Part shown: positions 63,959 through 64,000 of the stretch, piece by piece
Layout: every line of letters starts with the position of its first letter
Numbering within the stretch: the stretch's first letter is position 1
DNA from: Bacteroidota bacterium
GTDB taxonomy: Bacteria > Bacteroidota > Bacteroidia > Chitinophagales > Chitinophagaceae
DNA: 64,000 nt
Assembly (NCBI GenBank): GCA_018267705.1
Contig: JAFDXX010000007.1
Span: forward strand, 1-64,000
Direction: 5' to 3'
Notes under the pieces: model-generated
The model's database searches: none
The model's input: the letters and a program-made list of their open reading frames with translations, nothing else
What the model was told of the DNA's origin: nothing
Translations under genes and position numbers: made by a program

Positions 63959-64000
63959 TTAGTGTTTTTCGGGGCTTTCTTTCACCTGTTTTCCTGTTTT
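63959..64000 (-). CDS. C-terminal end of a gene upstream of bamA, probably uppS (partial)
   Basis: Only 13 codons and a stop lie in the window: KTGKQVKESPEKH. In Bacteroidota the gene before bamA is commonly undecaprenyl diphosphate synthase, whose C-terminus ends in a RRFGKT-type motif followed by a short charged tail. The visible residues fit that tail. The call rests on gene order and 13 residues, so it is weak. Confidence 0.4.
   Translation of the reverse strand, partial: KTGKQVKESPEKH

Overview
The window reads as chromosomal DNA of a low-GC member of the Bacteroidota, most likely Chitinophagaceae or a close relative. Four things point there. The promoters have the Bacteroidota -7 element TAnnTTTG and no clear E. 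coli-type boxes, and starts lack Shine-Dalgarno sequences. There is a TonB-dependent receptor next to a DUF5689-type lipoprotein, and a large secreted Gly/Ser/Thr/Asn-rich protein of the type IX secretion kind. Transketolase is split into subunits. The gene orders bamA-ompH-ompH-ompH-murI and pheT-coiled-coil-zapA-rny fit the phylum. Genus cannot be decided from the sequence. Almost everything is core genome: I see no insertion sequence, prophage, CRISPR array, rRNA or recognisable tRNA.

Layout. 1-2015: N-terminal 669 residues of a secreted repeat protein, cut by the window edge. 2252-6571: ATP synthase operon atpB-E-F-H-A (minus strand) with its own promoter and terminator, and no atpG behind atpA. 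6643-11000: ABC exporter and, divergently, the bifunctional (p)ppGpp enzyme. 11004-14221: purA, an acidic disordered protein and a PabB-like chorismate enzyme. 14444-16998: four overlapping genes (unknown soluble protein, seven-helix membrane protein, DesK/NarL-type kinase, LuxR-type regulator). 17014-20136: L,D-transpeptidase, then ECF sigma, duplicated-domain anti-sigma and beta-barrel. 20268-23141: PLP aminotransferase and dnaB. 23540-29990: pheT, coiled-coil, zapA, rny, rplS, tatA, tatC. 30013-34813: gatA, lytic transglycosylase, rpoN and a PAP2-like membrane protein. 34831-38684: galactose operon (sodium/sugar symporter, galK, galT). 38786-40415: PlsC-like acyltransferase and HAD phosphatase. 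40433-46324: TonB-dependent receptor, lipoprotein and a divergent secreted endonuclease/phosphatase. 46381-48559: second L,D-transpeptidase, then rpsF-rpsR-rplI. 48878-49976: RRM protein and an unknown. 50052-54282: scpA, mscL, EamA transporter, frr, TagO/WecA-type transferase. 54463-58312: transketolase N-terminal subunit, second ECF sigma with a small membrane partner, second ABC exporter. 58319-64000: murI, three OmpH/Skp chaperones, bamA and what is probably the last 13 codons of uppS.

How the genes work together. Several blocks serve the envelope: BamA with periplasmic chaperones, MurI, two L,D-transpeptidases, a lytic transglycosylase, Tat translocase, an undecaprenyl-phosphate sugar transferase and an acyltransferase. 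Two ECF-sigma modules and one two-component cassette probably sense envelope or surface conditions. The receptor-lipoprotein-nuclease cluster may scavenge an extracellular phosphorylated substrate such as nucleic acid. The segment is well punctuated: I could mark twelve hairpin terminators and about a dozen -7 promoter elements. The least explained parts are the four-gene signalling cassette, the receptor/nuclease cluster, the hairpins between ompH copies and murI, and the orphan transketolase half.
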